47,742 bases of DNA, taken from contig VGVT01000019.1 of NCBI GenBank assembly GCA_016873935.1, positions 1 through 47,742 of the forward strand, read 5' to 3'. Both the position numbers and the translations under genes were made by a program. The DNA comes from Betaproteobacteria bacterium (GTDB lineage: Bacteria; Pseudomonadota; Gammaproteobacteria; Burkholderiales; Thiobacillaceae). Below are positions 7,391-18,853 of this stretch, piece by piece; positions within the stretch are counted from its first letter, which is position 1, and every line of letters begins with the position of its first letter. Under the pieces are notes generated by a model, which worked only from the letters and a program-made list of their open reading frames with translations, had not been told where the DNA came from and did no database searches.

Positions 7391-8881
7391 TCAGTAAGCC
7401 AGCTTGCTATGGGCCACGTGTTCCAGCAGGTTGTTCACGGAGGCGTGCATCACCTCGGTGAACGGCAGGGGATACAGGCCCATGCCCAGCACGCACAAGG
7501 CCAATAGGCCCAGCACCAGGAATTCGCGGGAATTGATGTCGCCGAGTTCCGCCACGTGTTGATTGGCGATCGGCCCGAACACCACCCGCTTGTACATCCA
7601 CAGGGTATAGGCGGCGCCGAAGATGAGGGTGGTGGCGGCCAGGAAGGCCCACCAGAAATTCACCTGCACCGCGCCTAGGATGACCATGAACTCGCCGACG
7701 AAGCCGGAGGTGGCGGGCAGGCCCGCGTTGGCCATGGCGAACAGCATGAAGAAGGCGGCGAAGCGCGGCATGGTGTTGGCGACGCCGCCGTAGTCGGCGA
7801 TCTGGCGCGAATGCACGCGGTCGTACATGACGCCGACGCAGAGGAACATGGCGGCCGAGATGAAGCCGTGCGAGATCATCTGGATGAGGCCGCCCTCGAT
7901 GCCCAGCGGGTTGAACAGGAAGAAGCCGAGGGTGACGAAGCCCATGTGGGCGATCGACGAATAGGCGATGAGCTTCTTCATGTCGCTCTGCACCAGGGCC
8001 ACCAGGCCGATGTACACCACCGCGATCAGCGACAGGGTGACCACCAGCCAGGTCAACTCGTGCGCGGCGTCCGGCACGATCGGCAGGATGAAGCGCAGGA
8101 AGCCGTAGGCGCCCACTTTCAGCGTGATGGCCGCCAGCACCACGGAACCGCCGGTGGGCGCCTCGACGTGGGCGTCCGGCAACCAGGTGTGCACCGGCCA
8201 CATCGGCACCTTGACGGCGAAGGCGAAGAAGAAGGCGACGAACAGCAGGATCTGCGCGGTCATCGCCAGCGGCACCTTGTGCCAGGCCAGGATCTCGAAG
8301 CTGCCGCCGCTTTGGAAGAACAGGTAAAGCAGGGCCACCAGCATGAGCAGGGAGCCGAGCAGGGTGTAGAGGAAGAACTTGATCGCCGCGTAGACGCGGT
8401 TGGGCCCGCCCCAGATGCCGATGATGAGGTACAGCGGAATCAGCATGGCCTCGAAGAACACGTAGAACAGCACGCCGTCGAGGGCGCCGAAGACGCCGTT
8501 GATGAGGCCGGACTGGATCAGGAAGGCGGCCATGTATTGCGCCACCTTGTCCTTGATCACCTCCCAGCCCGCCAGCACCACCAGGATGGTGGTGAAGCTG
8601 TTGAGCAGGATGAAGGGCATGGAGATGCCGTCCACGCCCAGGCGGTAGTGGATGTTGAACAGGGGCACCCACTCCGCCAGTTCGGTGAACTGCATGGCGG
8701 AAGTGGTCTTGTCGAAGCCGGTCCACAACGGCACCGTCACCAGGAAGCCGAGCACGGCCCCGACCAGGGCCAGCGTGCGCTGGCCGTCGGCGTTCTTGTC
8801 GCCGCCCGTGGCGAGAATCAGCAGCCCCGCCACGATGGGCACCCAGATGGCGAGGCTGATCAGGCCGATGCCTTCAAACAT
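7391..8881 (-). CDS. nuoM: NADH-quinone oxidoreductase subunit M
   Basis: A 496-residue antiporter-like subunit of complex I with the conserved [18 protein letters not shown] segment (essential Glu) and [18 protein letters not shown]. The stretch [17 protein letters not shown] is the common NuoL/M/N signature. About 14 membrane helices are expected. It lies 30 bp after nuoL and 17 bp before nuoN in the operon. It forms one of the three proton channels of the membrane arm. Confidence 0.97.
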   Translation of the reverse strand: MFEGIGLISLAIWVPIVAGLLILATGGDKNADGQRTLALVGAVLGFLVTVPLWTGFDKTTSAMQFTELAEWVPLFNIHYRLGVDGISMPFILLNSFTTILVVLAGWEVIKDKVAQYMAAFLIQSGLINGVFGALDGVLFYVFFEAMLIPLYLIIGIWGGPNRVYAAIKFFLYTLLGSLLMLVALLYLFFQSGGSFEILAWHKVPLAMTAQILLFVAFFFAFAVKVPMWPVHTWLPDAHVEAPTGGSVVLAAITLKVGAYGFLRFILPIVPDAAHELTWLVVTLSLIAVVYIGLVALVQSDMKKLIAYSSIAHMGFVTLGFFLFNPLGIEGGLIQMISHGFISAAMFLCVGVMYDRVHSRQIADYGGVANTMPRFAAFFMLFAMANAGLPATSGFVGEFMVILGAVQVNFWWAFLAATTLIFGAAYTLWMYKRVVFGPIANQHVAELGDINSREFLVLGLLALCVLGMGLYPLPFTEVMHASVNNLLEHVAHSKLAY

Positions 8882-8911
8882 GTGTCGCTTTCGTCCAGAT
8901 GTTCTTCATTG

Positions 8912-10924
8912 TTATCCCCGCGTGAACCAGGTGACCAGGAGCAGCACACCCACGATCATCGCGAAGGCGTAGTGATAGATGTAACCGGTCTGCAGGTGGC
9001 GCACGACGCCGGCGATGTGGCCGACCAGGCGGGCGGCGCCGTTGACCAGGGCGCCGTCGATGGCGGCGACGTCGCCCCAGCGCCACAGGCGGCCACCGAG
9101 CAGGCGGGCGCCGCGCGCGAAGAACCAGTCGTTGAACTCGTCGAAGCCGTACTTGCGCTCGAGGATGCGGTAGAGCACGCCGAACTTCTTCGCCAGCAGG
9201 GCGGGGATGTCCGGCCGCTTCATGTAGAAGAACCAGGCCAGGGCGACGCCGCCCAGGGCCAGCCAGAAGGCCGGGGTCTGCAGGGCGTGCAGGGCCATGG
9301 CGAAGGGGCCATGGTAGGTCGCCGCGAATTTCGCGAAGCCGTCGTGCGCCGGCGCGACGCTGATGGCGTGGCCGAACCAGTCGCTGAACAGCAGGGCGTC
9401 GACGGTCAGGTAACCGATGAGCAGGGAAGGAATCGCCAGCAGCACCAGGGGCAGGGTCACCATCCAGGGCGTCTCGTGCGGCGCGCTGTGGCCGCCATGG
9501 TGGTGGCCATGCTGGTCGCCGTCCTTGTCGGCCTCGTGGTCGTGCGTGTCGTGCGCCTGCTTGAAGCGCTCCTTGCCATGGAACACCAGGAAGTACATGC
9601 GGAAGGAATAGAAGGCGGTGACGAAGACGCCCAGGGTGACGGCGAAATAGGCGAAGCCGGAACCCGCCAGCTCGCTGTACTTCACCGCCTCGATGATGCT
9701 GTCCTTGGAATAGAAGCCGGACAGGAAGGGCGTGCCGATGAGGGCCAGCGAACCGATCAGCGAGGTTATCCAGGTGATCGGCATGTACTTCCGCAGGCCG
9801 CCCATGTTGCGGATGTCCTGGTCGTGGTGCATGGCGATGATCACCGAGCCGGCGGCGAGGAACAGCAGGGCCTTGAAGAAGGCGTGCGTCATCAGGTGGA
9901 AGATGGCGACGGAATAGGCCGAGGCGCCCAGGGCCACGGTCATGTAGCCGAGCTGCGACAGCGTGGAATAGGCCACCACGCGCTTGATGTCGTTCTGGAT
10001 GATGCCCAGGAAGCCCATGAACAGGGCGGTGATGGCGCCGATGACGAGGACGAAGGACAGCGCCGCTTCGGACAGTTCGAACAGCGGCGACATGCGCGCC
10101 ACCATGAAGATGCCGGCGGTGACCATGGTCGCCGCGTGGATCAGCGCGGAAATCGGCGTCGGGCCTTCCATCGAATCGGGCAGCCAGACGTGCAGCGGGA
10201 ACTGCGCCGACTTGCCCATGGCGCCGATGAACAGCAGGATGCAGATCACCGTCAGCACGCCCCAGGTGTGGCCGTCGATCAGGCTCAGGGTCTGGTTGGC
10301 GAGTTGCGGCGCCTGCTGGAACACCTGGGCGTAGTCGAGAGTGCCGAAGTAGTGCCAGATCAGGCCGATGCCCAGCAGGAAGCCGAAGTCGCCGACGCGG
10401 TTCACCAGGAAGGCCTTGAGGTTGGCGTAGATCGCGGTTTCCCGCGTGTACCAGAAGCCGATGAGCAGATAGGACACCAGGCCGACCGCTTCCCAGCCGA
10501 AGAACAGCTGCAGGAAGTTGTTCGACATCACCAGCATCAGCATGGAGAAGGTGAACAGCGAGATGTAGCTGAAGAAGCGCTGGTAGCCGGGGTCGTCGGC
10601 CATGTAGCCGATGGTGTAGACGTGCACCATGAGCGAGACGAAGGTCACCACCAGCATCATCAGCACGGTCAGGCGGTCGATGAGGAAACCGATCTCCAGG
10701 GACAGATCGCCCGAGGTCAGCCAGGTATACACCGGGCCGTTGTAGGTATTGCCGGCCTGCACGTCCTGGAAGATGAGCAGCGAGGCGAGGAAGGCGATGG
10801 CCACGCCGGCGATGGTCACCACGTGGGCGCCGGTGCGGCCGATGACGCGGCCGAACAGCCCGGCGATGATCGCGCCGAGCAGCGGCGCCAGCGGCACGAT
10901 GAGATAGAGGGTCTTCATGTCCAT
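8912..10924 (-). CDS. nuoL: NADH-quinone oxidoreductase subunit L
   Basis: The largest membrane-arm subunit (about 670 residues). It contains FFGWEAVGLVSYLLIGFW, FPLHVWLPDSMEGPTPISAL and RVVAYSTLSQLGYM, all hallmarks of NuoL. The C-terminus carries the long lateral helix region. A His/Asp-rich loop at about residues 460-480 (HDTHDHEADKDGDQHGHHHG) is a variable region that could bind metal. Start choice is open: ATG at 10924 (AAGGG eight bases upstream), GTG 10927 or ATG 10918. It follows nuoK by a few bases. Confidence 0.96.
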   Translation of the reverse strand: MDMKTLYLIVPLAPLLGAIIAGLFGRVIGRTGAHVVTIAGVAIAFLASLLIFQDVQAGNTYNGPVYTWLTSGDLSLEIGFLIDRLTVLMMLVVTFVSLMVHVYTIGYMADDPGYQRFFSYISLFTFSMLMLVMSNNFLQLFFGWEAVGLVSYLLIGFWYTRETAIYANLKAFLVNRVGDFGFLLGIGLIWHYFGTLDYAQVFQQAPQLANQTLSLIDGHTWGVLTVICILLFIGAMGKSAQFPLHVWLPDSMEGPTPISALIHAATMVTAGIFMVARMSPLFELSEAALSFVLVIGAITALFMGFLGIIQNDIKRVVAYSTLSQLGYMTVALGASAYSVAIFHLMTHAFFKALLFLAAGSVIIAMHHDQDIRNMGGLRKYMPITWITSLIGSLALIGTPFLSGFYSKDSIIEAVKYSELAGSGFAYFAVTLGVFVTAFYSFRMYFLVFHGKERFKQAHDTHDHEADKDGDQHGHHHGGHSAPHETPWMVTLPLVLLAIPSLLIGYLTVDALLFSDWFGHAISVAPAHDGFAKFAATYHGPFAMALHALQTPAFWLALGGVALAWFFYMKRPDIPALLAKKFGVLYRILERKYGFDEFNDWFFARGARLLGGRLWRWGDVAAIDGALVNGAARLVGHIAGVVRHLQTGYIYHYAFAMIVGVLLLVTWFTRG

Positions 10925-10928
10925 CACA

Positions 10929-11234
10929 TCAGCCCTTGAGTTTGTCCAGCTCTTCGACGTTGATGGTGCGCATCGCGCGGAACAGCACCACCAGGATGGC
11001 CAGGCCGATGGCGGATTCCGCGGCCGCCACGGTGAGGATGAAGAAGACGAACACCTGGCCGGCGGTATCGTCCAGGTAGCGGGCGAAGGCGATGAAGTTG
11101 GTGTTCACCGCCAGCAGCATGAGTTCGATGGCCATGAGCAGGATGATGACGTTCTTCCGGTTGAGGAAGATGCCCACCACGCTGATGGCGAACAGGATGG
11201 AACCCAGGATCAGGTAATGGTTGAGGCCGATCAT
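10929..11234 (-). CDS. nuoK: NADH-quinone oxidoreductase subunit K
   Basis: A 101-residue protein with three membrane helices; the helix containing [11 protein letters not shown] carries the conserved buried Glu needed for proton transfer, and a second conserved Glu follows in [10 protein letters not shown]. Its ATG overlaps the nuoJ stop (ATGA). Length and sequence are normal for the family. Confidence 0.97.
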   Translation of the reverse strand: MIGLNHYLILGSILFAISVVGIFLNRKNVIILLMAIELMLLAVNTNFIAFARYLDDTAGQVFVFFILTVAAAESAIGLAILVVLFRAMRTINVEELDKLKG

Positions 11235-11851
11235 TCGTCATCCTCGGTTTTCGCGGCTGTCGGTTTCACCGGCTTCAGGTTCACCATGCGGATGCGGTCG
11301 GCGCGCTTGACCTTGACCTGATCCGCCACATCGATCTGCTTGGTGTCGGTGCGCTTGCGGTGGGTCAGGGCGATGGCCGCGACCATGGCCACCAGCAACA
11401 GCACCGCGGCCAGTTCGAAGGGATAGACGTAGTCGGTGTAGAGCAGCATCCCGAGTTCGCGGATGTTGCTGTAATCGGCGTCGCGCGGCGTCGGCTGGGC
11501 CAGGCCGAAGTCCTTGCCGCCCAGCACCATGAACATCTCCACCACCATCAGGCCGGCCACCAGCAGGCCCGCCGGCAGATAGCTCCAGAAGCCGCGGCGC
11601 ATCTCCTCCAGGTTGATGTCGAGCATCATCACCACGAACAGGAACAGCACCATGACCGCGCCGATGTAGACCAGAACCAGGGTGATGGCGAGGAACTCGG
11701 CCTCCAACAGCAGCCACAGGCCGGCGCCGGTGAAGAAGGCCAGCACCAGCGCCAGGGCCGCGTGCACCGGGTTGCGCGCGGTGATCACGCGCAGCGCCGC
11801 CAGGATCAGGATGGCGGAGAGGAAGTAGAAAACGAAGGTCTTGAATTCCAT
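11231..11851 (-). CDS. nuoJ: NADH-quinone oxidoreductase subunit J
   Basis: A 206-residue membrane subunit with about five helices: [32 protein letters not shown] is the conserved helix 2-3 region, containing the pi-bulge helix implicated in coupling (described by position: residues about 29-60). The cytoplasmic tail is charged. It overlaps nuoK by four bases. Upstream, between nuoI and nuoJ, lies an inverted GGGAAAC array that would be part of the operon transcript. Confidence 0.96.
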   Translation of the reverse strand: MEFKTFVFYFLSAILILAALRVITARNPVHAALALVLAFFTGAGLWLLLEAEFLAITLVLVYIGAVMVLFLFVVMMLDINLEEMRRGFWSYLPAGLLVAGLMVVEMFMVLGGKDFGLAQPTPRDADYSNIRELGMLLYTDYVYPFELAAVLLLVAMVAAIALTHRKRTDTKQIDVADQVKVKRADRIRMVNLKPVKPTAAKTEDDE

Positions 11852-11862
11852 CAGTCGACCCC

Positions 11863-11966
11863 GGGAAACGGGAAACGGGAAACGGGAAACGCCGCTTCGC
11901 GCGGAGCCGGCCCGGACCGGCAGTGGTTGGATTGGTGCGTTTCCCGTTTCACTTTTCCCGTTTCCC
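11863..11966. repeat. Inverted array of GGGAAAC heptamers inside the nuo operon
   Basis: Four perfect head-to-tail copies of GGGAAAC (11863-11890) face four copies of the reverse complement GTTTCCC (11939-11966, two perfect and two with single changes), separated by 48 bases. In the nuo mRNA the two arms can pair into a long stem between nuoI and nuoJ. A similar but different-sequence G-rich inverted array occurs at 39073-39142. It may affect mRNA stability or the ratio of upstream and downstream genes, or be a dispersed repeat family. Confidence 0.85.
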
Positions 11967-11968
11967 CA

Positions 11969-12460
11969 TTACCGATATTTCGCGTCTTCCGCCCGGTCGC
12001 GGGCGATCTGTTCTTCGTACTTGTCCCCCACCGCCAGCAGCATGTCCTTGGTGTAGTAGAGGTCGCCGCGCTGCTCGCCGTGGTATTCCAGAATGCGGGT
12101 CTCGACGATGGCGTCCACCGGGCAGGCTTCCTCGCAGAAGCCGCAGAAGATGCACTTGGTCAGGTCGATGTCGTACAGCGTGGTGCGGCGGGTGCCGTCG
12201 GCGCGCTGCTCGGACTCGATCTTGATGGCCATGGCCGGGCACACCGCCTCGCACAGCTTGCAGGCGATGCAGCGCTCCTCGCCGTTGGGGTAGCGGCGCT
12301 GCGCGTGCAGGCCGCGGAAGCGCGGCGACTGGGGTGTCTTCTCTTCCGGGAACTGCACCGTGATCTTGCGCGCGAACAGGAACTTGCCGGTCAGCGCCAT
12401 GCCGCGCACCAGCTCGGTGAGCAGGAAGGTGTCGAAGAAGCGTTTGACTGCGGAAATCAT
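11969..12460 (-). CDS. nuoI: NADH-quinone oxidoreductase subunit I
   Basis: A 163-residue ferredoxin-like subunit with two complete 4Fe-4S motifs, Cys64-67-70-74 ([12 protein letters not shown]) and Cys103-106-109-113 ([12 protein letters not shown]). These carry clusters N6a and N6b, passing electrons toward quinone. The N-terminal helix ([18 protein letters not shown]) anchors it to the membrane arm. It lies 10 bp after nuoH. Confidence 0.97.
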   Translation of the reverse strand: MISAVKRFFDTFLLTELVRGMALTGKFLFARKITVQFPEEKTPQSPRFRGLHAQRRYPNGEERCIACKLCEAVCPAMAIKIESEQRADGTRRTTLYDIDLTKCIFCGFCEEACPVDAIVETRILEYHGEQRGDLYYTKDMLLAVGDKYEEQIARDRAEDAKYR

Positions 12461-12470
12461 GCTCGCCTCC

Positions 12471-13499
12471 TCAGTGGAACAGGTGGCCGAAAGGCGTCTG
12501 CATGGCGGCGCCGACGACGACGATCCACACCAGCGTCACCGGGATGAACACCTTCCAGCCCAGACGCATGATCTGGTCGTAGCGGTAGCGCGGGAAGGTG
12601 GCGCGAAACCAGAGGAAGAGGAACAGCACGAAGCCCATCTTCGCGGCGATCCAGATGAAGCCGTCCGGCAGGAAGGGGAAGGGCGACAGCCAGCCACCCA
12701 GGAACATGATGCTGGTGAGGCCGGCGATGAGGATCATGTTGGCGTATTCCGCCAGGAAGAACACGGCGAAGGCCATGCCGGAATATTCCACGTGGAAGCC
12801 GGCGACGATCTCCGACTCGCCTTCCGCGACGTCGAACGGCGCCCGGTTGGTCTCGGCCACGCCGGAGATCAGGTAGACCAGGAACAGCGGGAACAGGGGG
12901 ATGAAGTACCAGTGCCAGAAACCTCCCTCCTGGCCCTTGACGATGTCGATCAGGTTCAGGCTCTGGGAGGCCATCAGCACCCCGACCAGGGCGAAGCCCA
13001 TGGCGATCTCGTAGGACACGATCTGCGCCGACGAGCGCATGGCGCCGAGGAAGGCATACTTGGAGTTCGAGGCCCAGCCGGCGATGATCACGCCGTAGAC
13101 GCCCATCGAGGTGATCGCCATGATGTAGAGCAGGCCGGCGTTGATGTTGGCGAGCACCAGCTTGTCGGTGAAGGGGAACACCGCCCAGGCCGCCAGGGCG
13201 GGCGCGATGGCCAGCACCGGGCCAAGGAAGAACAGGCCCTTGTTGGCACCGCTGGGAATGATGATTTCCTTGAACAGCAGCTTCACCGCGTCGGCGATGG
13301 GCTGCAAGAGGCCGATGGGGCCGACCCGGTTGGGGCCGATGCGCACCTGCATGTAGCCGATGATCTTGCGCTCGGCGTAGGTCAGGTAGGCCACGCAGAG
13401 CATGAGGGGCAGGACCAGGACGAGGATTTTCACCAGGGTCCACACCGGCAGCCAGGCGGGGCCCAGCAATTCGGCGACGGGGGCGAGCAAGGCATCCAT
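12471..13499 (-). CDS. nuoH: NADH-quinone oxidoreductase subunit H
   Basis: A 342-residue membrane subunit with about eight helices that forms much of the quinone chamber. Conserved loops are visible: [20 protein letters not shown] and the [20 protein letters not shown] segment rich in acidic residues. I prefer the ATG at 13499 (GGAGAAG upstream), which overlaps the nuoG stop in TGATG; a GTG at 13502 is possible. Confidence 0.97.
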   Translation of the reverse strand: MDALLAPVAELLGPAWLPVWTLVKILVLVLPLMLCVAYLTYAERKIIGYMQVRIGPNRVGPIGLLQPIADAVKLLFKEIIIPSGANKGLFFLGPVLAIAPALAAWAVFPFTDKLVLANINAGLLYIMAITSMGVYGVIIAGWASNSKYAFLGAMRSSAQIVSYEIAMGFALVGVLMASQSLNLIDIVKGQEGGFWHWYFIPLFPLFLVYLISGVAETNRAPFDVAEGESEIVAGFHVEYSGMAFAVFFLAEYANMILIAGLTSIMFLGGWLSPFPFLPDGFIWIAAKMGFVLFLFLWFRATFPRYRYDQIMRLGWKVFIPVTLVWIVVVGAAMQTPFGHLFH

Positions 13500-15832
13500 C
13501 ACATCTTCTCCAGTCGCACGGCGCCGTAGCGCGGACCCAGTTTGGAGGACAGGGGATGAGAACCGGCGACGCGCACGACACCGTCGGCCAGGCGATCGTC
13601 ACGACCCAGCTTCATCACCGACTCGCCGCCTTCCTGGACGATGCGCACCGGCTGGCCCTCGGCCAGGCCGAGGCGCTGGATGAGGTCGCCACGCGCCCAG
13701 CACAGCTTGGCGTTTTCACTGTCGCGAGTTGCCTGCAGGGCGAGCGCGCGGCGCGCAAGCATGTCACCCTGGTAGATCGGGGTCTCGCCCAGACGCTCCA
13801 GGCCATCCGCCGCCGCCGGCAGGCGCAGCTCGCCGGCCGCCGGGCTGTTGTCGAGGCGGGCGCGCACGCTGGACTCGGCCTCCGGCAAGGCGGCGCGGCG
13901 CACCGCCTCGGCGGTGTCGTAGTCGAAGCCGTCCAGACCGAGCAGGTTGCCGAGCACGCGCAGCACCTTCCAGGCGGGGCGCGCTTCGCCGGCCGGCTTC
14001 ACGGCGGCGCGGAAATCCTGCACGCGGCCTTCCATGTTGACGAAGGCGCCATCGGTCTCGGCGAAGGCCGCCACCGGCAGGATGACGTGCGCATAGTGCT
14101 GGGCGGCGCCCTTGAAGGCGGACAGGGCGATCACCAGTTCGCTGGATTCCAGGGCACGGCGCATGCCGGCGGCATCCTGCGCGTCGAGATAGGGTTCGAT
14201 GCCGAGCAGGACGTAGGCCTTGCGCGGCTGCGCGACCATGGCCGCGGCGCCGAGCCCGCGCGGACCGGGCAGGCAACCCACCACGGCGGCGCCGACCGCG
14301 TCGGCGCTGTCCACCAGCACGCCCAGGCTGGCGCCGCAGGCCGCGGCGATGGCCTGCGCCAGGCGGTGCAGGTCGGCCATATGCGGGTGCTGCCGGGCGA
14401 CGGCGCCGAGCAGAACGGCCTTGCGCTCGCCGGACAGCAGGCTGGCGGCGATGGCGCGGGCTTCGTCGGAGACGGCGACTCCGGCGACGGCGGCGGCCAC
14501 CGCGCCGAGATCGCGACCGGCCTCCGCCAGCGCCCGCGCGATTTCCGCCAGCGCCCGTGCCAGGCCGGAAGGCCGGGTGATGAGCTTGTGCGCCACCTTG
14601 CACAAGAGGTCGTCGTCGGCCGCGTGCACCACGTTCAGCTGTCCCCCCCGCTTCACCGCCTGGCGCAGGCGCTGGGCGATGAGCGGCTGCTCCTTGCGCA
14701 GGGTGGAACCAATCAGCAGGACGCGGTCGAGCTCGCCGAGCTCGGCAATCGACATGCCCAACCACGGCGCCCCGGGCAGACTCGGACAGTCGGCCTGGTC
14801 GAGGCGGTGGTCGAGGTTCTCGCAACCCAGGCTCTGTGCCAGCCTGGCGAACAGGTAATGTTCCTCGACGGTCTGCTGCGGCGAAGTCAGGAAGCCGATG
14901 GCCTCGGCGCCATGCGTGTCGCGGATCACCTTGAGGGCACCGGCGGCCTGCGCCAGCGCCTTCTGCCAATCGACCTCGATCCAGCGGTCGCCTTCGCGCA
15001 CCATCGGCCGTGTCAGGCGATCCTCGGCGGCCAGGGCCTGGTAGGAGAAGCGGTCGCGGTCGGCCAGCCAGCATTCGTTGACGGCCTCGTTGTCCACCGG
15101 CGTCGCGCGCAGGACGCGGTTGTTCATGACGTGCAGGGCCAGATTGGCGCCCAGGCCGTCATGCGGGCTCACCGAGCGCCGGCGCGACAGCTCCCAGGGC
15201 CGCGCGCTGAAACGGAACGGCTTGGAGGTGAGGGCGCCGACCGGGCATAGGTCGATGACGTTGCCGGACAGTTCGTGGCTGACCTGGGTTTCCAGGAAGG
15301 GCATCACTTCGGTGTGCTCGCCGCGGCCGGGCATGCCCAGTTCCATCAGGCCGGCGATCTCCTGGCCGAAGCGCACGCAGCGGCTGCAATGGATGCAGCG
15401 CGTCATGTCGGTGGAGATGAGCGGCCCCAGGTCCTTGTCCTTCACCACCCGCTTGGGTTCCTGGTACTTGGATGCCGACCCGCCGTAGCCGACGGCGAGA
15501 TCCTGCAGCTGGCACTCGCCGCCCTGGTCGCAGATGGGGCAGTCGAGGGGATGATTGATGAGCAGGAACTCCATCACCCCCTTCTGGGCGGTAATGGCCT
15601 TGGCCGAGCGGGTGGACACCTTCATGCCGTCGGTGACTGGCGTCGCGCAGGCCGGCAGGGGCTTCGGCGCCTTTTCCACCTCGACCAGGCACATGCGGCA
15701 GTTGGCCGCGATCGACAGTTTCTTGTGATAACAGAAATGCGGGATGTAGATGCCCGCCCGCTGCGCGGCATCCATCACCGTACTGCCCGCGGCGACTTCG
15801 AGTTGCTGGCCGTCGATTTCGATCAGGGGCAT
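13499..15832 (-). CDS. nuoG: NADH-quinone oxidoreductase subunit G
   Basis: A 777-residue subunit of the NADH-oxidising arm. The N-terminal ferredoxin-like part shows Cys34-45-48-62 for a 2Fe-2S cluster, His94-Cys98-101-107 for the His-ligated 4Fe-4S cluster and Cys146-149-152-196 for a further 4Fe-4S cluster. The remainder is a molybdopterin-oxidoreductase-like fold that has lost its cofactor role. It overlaps nuoH and follows nuoF by one base. Confidence 0.96.
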   Translation of the reverse strand: MPLIEIDGQQLEVAAGSTVMDAAQRAGIYIPHFCYHKKLSIAANCRMCLVEVEKAPKPLPACATPVTDGMKVSTRSAKAITAQKGVMEFLLINHPLDCPICDQGGECQLQDLAVGYGGSASKYQEPKRVVKDKDLGPLISTDMTRCIHCSRCVRFGQEIAGLMELGMPGRGEHTEVMPFLETQVSHELSGNVIDLCPVGALTSKPFRFSARPWELSRRRSVSPHDGLGANLALHVMNNRVLRATPVDNEAVNECWLADRDRFSYQALAAEDRLTRPMVREGDRWIEVDWQKALAQAAGALKVIRDTHGAEAIGFLTSPQQTVEEHYLFARLAQSLGCENLDHRLDQADCPSLPGAPWLGMSIAELGELDRVLLIGSTLRKEQPLIAQRLRQAVKRGGQLNVVHAADDDLLCKVAHKLITRPSGLARALAEIARALAEAGRDLGAVAAAVAGVAVSDEARAIAASLLSGERKAVLLGAVARQHPHMADLHRLAQAIAAACGASLGVLVDSADAVGAAVVGCLPGPRGLGAAAMVAQPRKAYVLLGIEPYLDAQDAAGMRRALESSELVIALSAFKGAAQHYAHVILPVAAFAETDGAFVNMEGRVQDFRAAVKPAGEARPAWKVLRVLGNLLGLDGFDYDTAEAVRRAALPEAESSVRARLDNSPAAGELRLPAAADGLERLGETPIYQGDMLARRALALQATRDSENAKLCWARGDLIQRLGLAEGQPVRIVQEGGESVMKLGRDDRLADGVVRVAGSHPLSSKLGPRYGAVRLEKM

Positions 15833-15833
15833 A

Positions 15834-17120
15834 TCAGTGGCCTACCATGCAACGCTTGTTTTCGATGTGGTACTCGAATTCCTGGCGGAAGTGCTTGACG
15901 AAGCTGGCCACCGGGCCCACCGCCGCCTCGCCCAGGGCGCAGATGGTGTTACCGCCGATGTTCCTGCCGATGCGCAGCAGCTCGTCGAGGTCCTCGGGCC
16001 GGCCCTGGCCGTGCTCGATGCGGTGGACGATGCGGTAGAGCCAGCCGGTGCCTTCCCGGCAGGGGGTGCACTGGCCGCAGGATTCCTCGAAGTAGAAGTA
16101 GGACAGCCGCTCCAGGGCTTTCACCATGCAGACGCTGTCGTCCATGACGATGACCGCGCCGGAACCCAGCATGGAGCCGGCCTTGGCGATCGAGTCGAAG
16201 TCCAGGGTACAGGCCATCATCAAGTCGGCCGGCAGCACCGGGGCGGAGGAGCCGCCGGGGATCACCGCTTTCAACTGGTGGCCTTGGCGCACGCCGCCCG
16301 CCATCTCCAGCAGCTCGGCGAAGGGGGTGCCCAGGCGCACCTCATAGTTGCCCGGCTTGTTGACGTGGCCGGACACGGAGAACAGCTTGCTGCCGCCGTT
16401 GTTGGGCTTGCCCAGTTCCAGGAAGGCCTGGCCGCCGAAACGCATGATCCAGGGAATGCTGGCCAGGGTCTCGGTGTTGTTGATGGTGGTGGGCTTGCCG
16501 TAGAGGCCGAAGCTCGCCGGGAAGGGCGGCTTGAAGCGGGGCTGGCCCTTCTTGCCCTCGATCGATTCCAGCAGCGCGGTTTCCTCGCCGCAGATGTAGG
16601 CGCCGTAGCCGTGGTGCGCGAAGAGGTCGAAGTCCCAGCCGGAACCCAGGATGTTCTTGCCCAGGAAGCCAGCCGCGCGCGCTTCTTCCAGGGCCTGCTG
16701 CCAGGATTCGTACTGCTCGAAGATTTCGCCGTGGATGTAGTTGTAGCCCGCCTTAGCGCCCAGCGTGTAGCCGGCGATGAGCATGCCCTCGATGAGCTGG
16801 TGCGGGTTGTACAGGAGGATGTCGCGGTCCTTGAAGGTGCCGGGCTCGCCCTCGTCGGTGTTGCAGACGATGTACTTGTCGCCCGCGTAGCCGCGCGGCA
16901 TGAAGCTCCATTTCAGGCCGGTGGGAAAGCCGGCGCCGCCACGCCCGCGCAGGGCGCTGGTCTTGACCTGGGCGATGATGTCCTCGGCCGGGGTCTTCTC
17001 GGCCAGGATCTTCCTCAGCGCCTCGTAGCCGCCGTGGGCGGTGTAGGTGGCCAGCGAGGCGGGCTGGTCGTAATCCTGGGTCCAGGAACAGACCTTGTGG
17101 TTGGGGACGTTGAGGCTCAT
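15834..17120 (-). CDS. nuoF: NADH-quinone oxidoreductase subunit F
   Basis: A 428-residue subunit that binds NADH and FMN. The glycine-rich loop [13 protein letters not shown] and the [13 protein letters not shown] segment form the FMN/NADH site; Cys348, 351, 354 (CGQCTPC) and Cys394 hold a 4Fe-4S cluster. The reading frame stays open far upstream, but the ATG at 17120, overlapping the nuoE stop (ATGA), matches the family start [12 protein letters not shown]. Confidence 0.96.
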   Translation of the reverse strand: MSLNVPNHKVCSWTQDYDQPASLATYTAHGGYEALRKILAEKTPAEDIIAQVKTSALRGRGGAGFPTGLKWSFMPRGYAGDKYIVCNTDEGEPGTFKDRDILLYNPHQLIEGMLIAGYTLGAKAGYNYIHGEIFEQYESWQQALEEARAAGFLGKNILGSGWDFDLFAHHGYGAYICGEETALLESIEGKKGQPRFKPPFPASFGLYGKPTTINNTETLASIPWIMRFGGQAFLELGKPNNGGSKLFSVSGHVNKPGNYEVRLGTPFAELLEMAGGVRQGHQLKAVIPGGSSAPVLPADLMMACTLDFDSIAKAGSMLGSGAVIVMDDSVCMVKALERLSYFYFEESCGQCTPCREGTGWLYRIVHRIEHGQGRPEDLDELLRIGRNIGGNTICALGEAAVGPVASFVKHFRQEFEYHIENKRCMVGH

Positions 17121-17590
17121 TTCATCTCGTCCAGCAGCTTGTCCACCGACTCGGTCGTGAGCTGGGTATGCATCTTGTGGTTGTTGTGCAGGCACAGGGG
17201 GCCTTGACCGCAGGTACCCATGCACTCGCCTTCCTTCAGGGTGTAGCGGCCATCGGCGGTGGTCTCGCCGAAGCCGATGCCCAGCTTGGCCTGCAGGTGT
17301 TCCGCGATCTTGTCGGCGCCCTGCAACTGGCATGGCAGGTTGGTGCACAGGGTCACCTTGTTGCGGCCCACCGGCGCCAGGTCGTACATGTTGTAGAAGG
17401 TGGCCACCTCGTAGGCGGCGATGGCCGGCATATCCAGGTAATTCGCCACGTACTCGATGGTGTCCCTGGACAGCCAGCCCAGTTCCACCTGGGCGATGCG
17501 CAGGGCGCTCATCACCGCCGACTGCTTGTGCTCCGGCGGGTACTTGGCGACTTCCTTGTCGATGCGGGCCAGGGATTCGGGGGAAAGCAT
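17117..17590 (-). CDS. nuoE: NADH-quinone oxidoreductase subunit E
   Basis: A 157-residue thioredoxin-like subunit with 2Fe-2S ligands Cys82, Cys87, Cys123 and Cys127 (CTNLPC and CMGTC). It works with NuoF in the NADH dehydrogenase module. It lies nine bases after nuoD and overlaps nuoF by four. Confidence 0.97.
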   Translation of the reverse strand: MLSPESLARIDKEVAKYPPEHKQSAVMSALRIAQVELGWLSRDTIEYVANYLDMPAIAAYEVATFYNMYDLAPVGRNKVTLCTNLPCQLQGADKIAEHLQAKLGIGFGETTADGRYTLKEGECMGTCGQGPLCLHNNHKMHTQLTTESVDKLLDEMK

Positions 17591-17599
17591 CTTCGTCTC

Positions 17600-18853
17600 T
17601 TAGCGGTCGATGTCGCCGAACACGATGTCCAGCGTGCCGATGATGGCGACCACATCGGCGATCATGTGGCCGCGCGACATCTCGTCGAGGGCGGCCAGGT
17701 GGGAGAAGCCGGGGGCGCGCAGCTTGAGGCGGTAGGGCTTGTTGGCGCCGTCGGACACCAGGTAGACGCCGAACTCGCCCTTGGCATGCTCCACCGCCGC
17801 ATAGGCCTCGCCCTCGGGCACGTGCATGCCCTCGGTGAACAGCTTGAAGTGGTGGATCAGCTCTTCCATGTTGGACTTCATGGATTCGCGGCTGGGCGGC
17901 GCCACCTTGTGGTTGTCGACGATCACCGGGCCGGGGTTCCGCTTCAGCCAGTCCACGCACTGCCGGATGATCTTGTTGGACTCGCGCATCTCCTCGATGC
18001 GCACCAGGTAGCGGTCGTAACTGTCGCCGGTGCGGCCCACGGGGATCTCGAAATCCATGCGGTCGTAGACCTCGTAGGGCTGCAGCTTGCGCATGTCCCA
18101 GGCGATGCCGGAGCCGCGCAGCATGGGGCCGGTCATGCCCAGGGCCTTGGCCCGGTCCGGATCGAGCACGCCGATGCCGACGGTACGCTGTTTCCAGATG
18201 CGGTTGTCGGTGAGCAGGGTCTCGTAATCGTCGACGTATCCGGGGAAACGGCGGGTGAAGTCCTCGATGAAGTCGAGCACGCTGCCCTGGCGGTTCTCGT
18301 TCATGCGGCGCAGGTCGGCCTCGTTTTTGCCGCGCGTCACCAGGTATTGCGGCATGCGGTCGGGCAGGTCGCGGTAGACGCCGCCGGGACGGTAGTAGGC
18401 CGCGTGCATGCGGGCGCCGGTGACCGCCTCGTAGACGTCGATGAGATCCTCGCGCTCGCGGAAGGCGTACAGGAACACCGTCATGGCGCCCACGTCGAGG
18501 GCGTGGGTGCCCAGCCAGAGCAGGTGGTTCAGGATGCGGGTGATCTCGTCGAACATCACCCGGATGTACTGGGCCCGCTCCGGCACCTGGATGCCCAGCA
18601 GGCGTTCGATGGCCATGACGTAGGCGTGCTCGTTCATCATCATGGACATGTAGTCCAGGCGATCCATGTAGGGCACGGCCTGCAGGAAGGTCTTGGTCTC
18701 CGCCAGCTTCTCGGTGCCGCGATGCAGCAGGCCGATGTGCGGATCGGCGCGTTCGATGACCTCGCCGTCCAGTTCCAGCACCAGGCGCAGCACGCCGTGC
18801 GCGGCGGGATGCTGGGGGCCGAAATTGATGGTGTAGTTGCGGATATCGGCCAT
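17600..18853 (-). CDS. nuoD: NADH-quinone oxidoreductase subunit D
   Basis: The 417-residue 49-kDa-type subunit lining the quinone site. Conserved features include [22 protein letters not shown] near the start (described residues 9-30) and the C-terminal DIVFGDIDR. It evolved from the large subunit of NiFe hydrogenases but lacks metal-binding Cys pairs. It starts on the base right after the nuoC stop. Confidence 0.97.
   Translation of the reverse strand: MADIRNYTINFGPQHPAAHGVLRLVLELDGEVIERADPHIGLLHRGTEKLAETKTFLQAVPYMDRLDYMSMMMNEHAYVMAIERLLGIQVPERAQYIRVMFDEITRILNHLLWLGTHALDVGAMTVFLYAFREREDLIDVYEAVTGARMHAAYYRPGGVYRDLPDRMPQYLVTRGKNEADLRRMNENRQGSVLDFIEDFTRRFPGYVDDYETLLTDNRIWKQRTVGIGVLDPDRAKALGMTGPMLRGSGIAWDMRKLQPYEVYDRMDFEIPVGRTGDSYDRYLVRIEEMRESNKIIRQCVDWLKRNPGPVIVDNHKVAPPSRESMKSNMEELIHHFKLFTEGMHVPEGEAYAAVEHAKGEFGVYLVSDGANKPYRLKLRAPGFSHLAALDEMSRGHMIADVVAIIGTLDIVFGDIDR

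Noticed and set aside
7811-10939. A 1042-codon open frame on the plus strand opposite nuoL and nuoM
   Set aside because: Its product is a His/Gln/Asp-rich low-complexity string that is the antisense of strongly conserved complex I subunits. In high-GC genomes such antisense frames stay open because of third-position GC bias.
11863-11966. CRISPR array
   Set aside because: The repeat unit is seven bases with no spacers between tandem copies, the two halves are inverted, and there are no cas genes.
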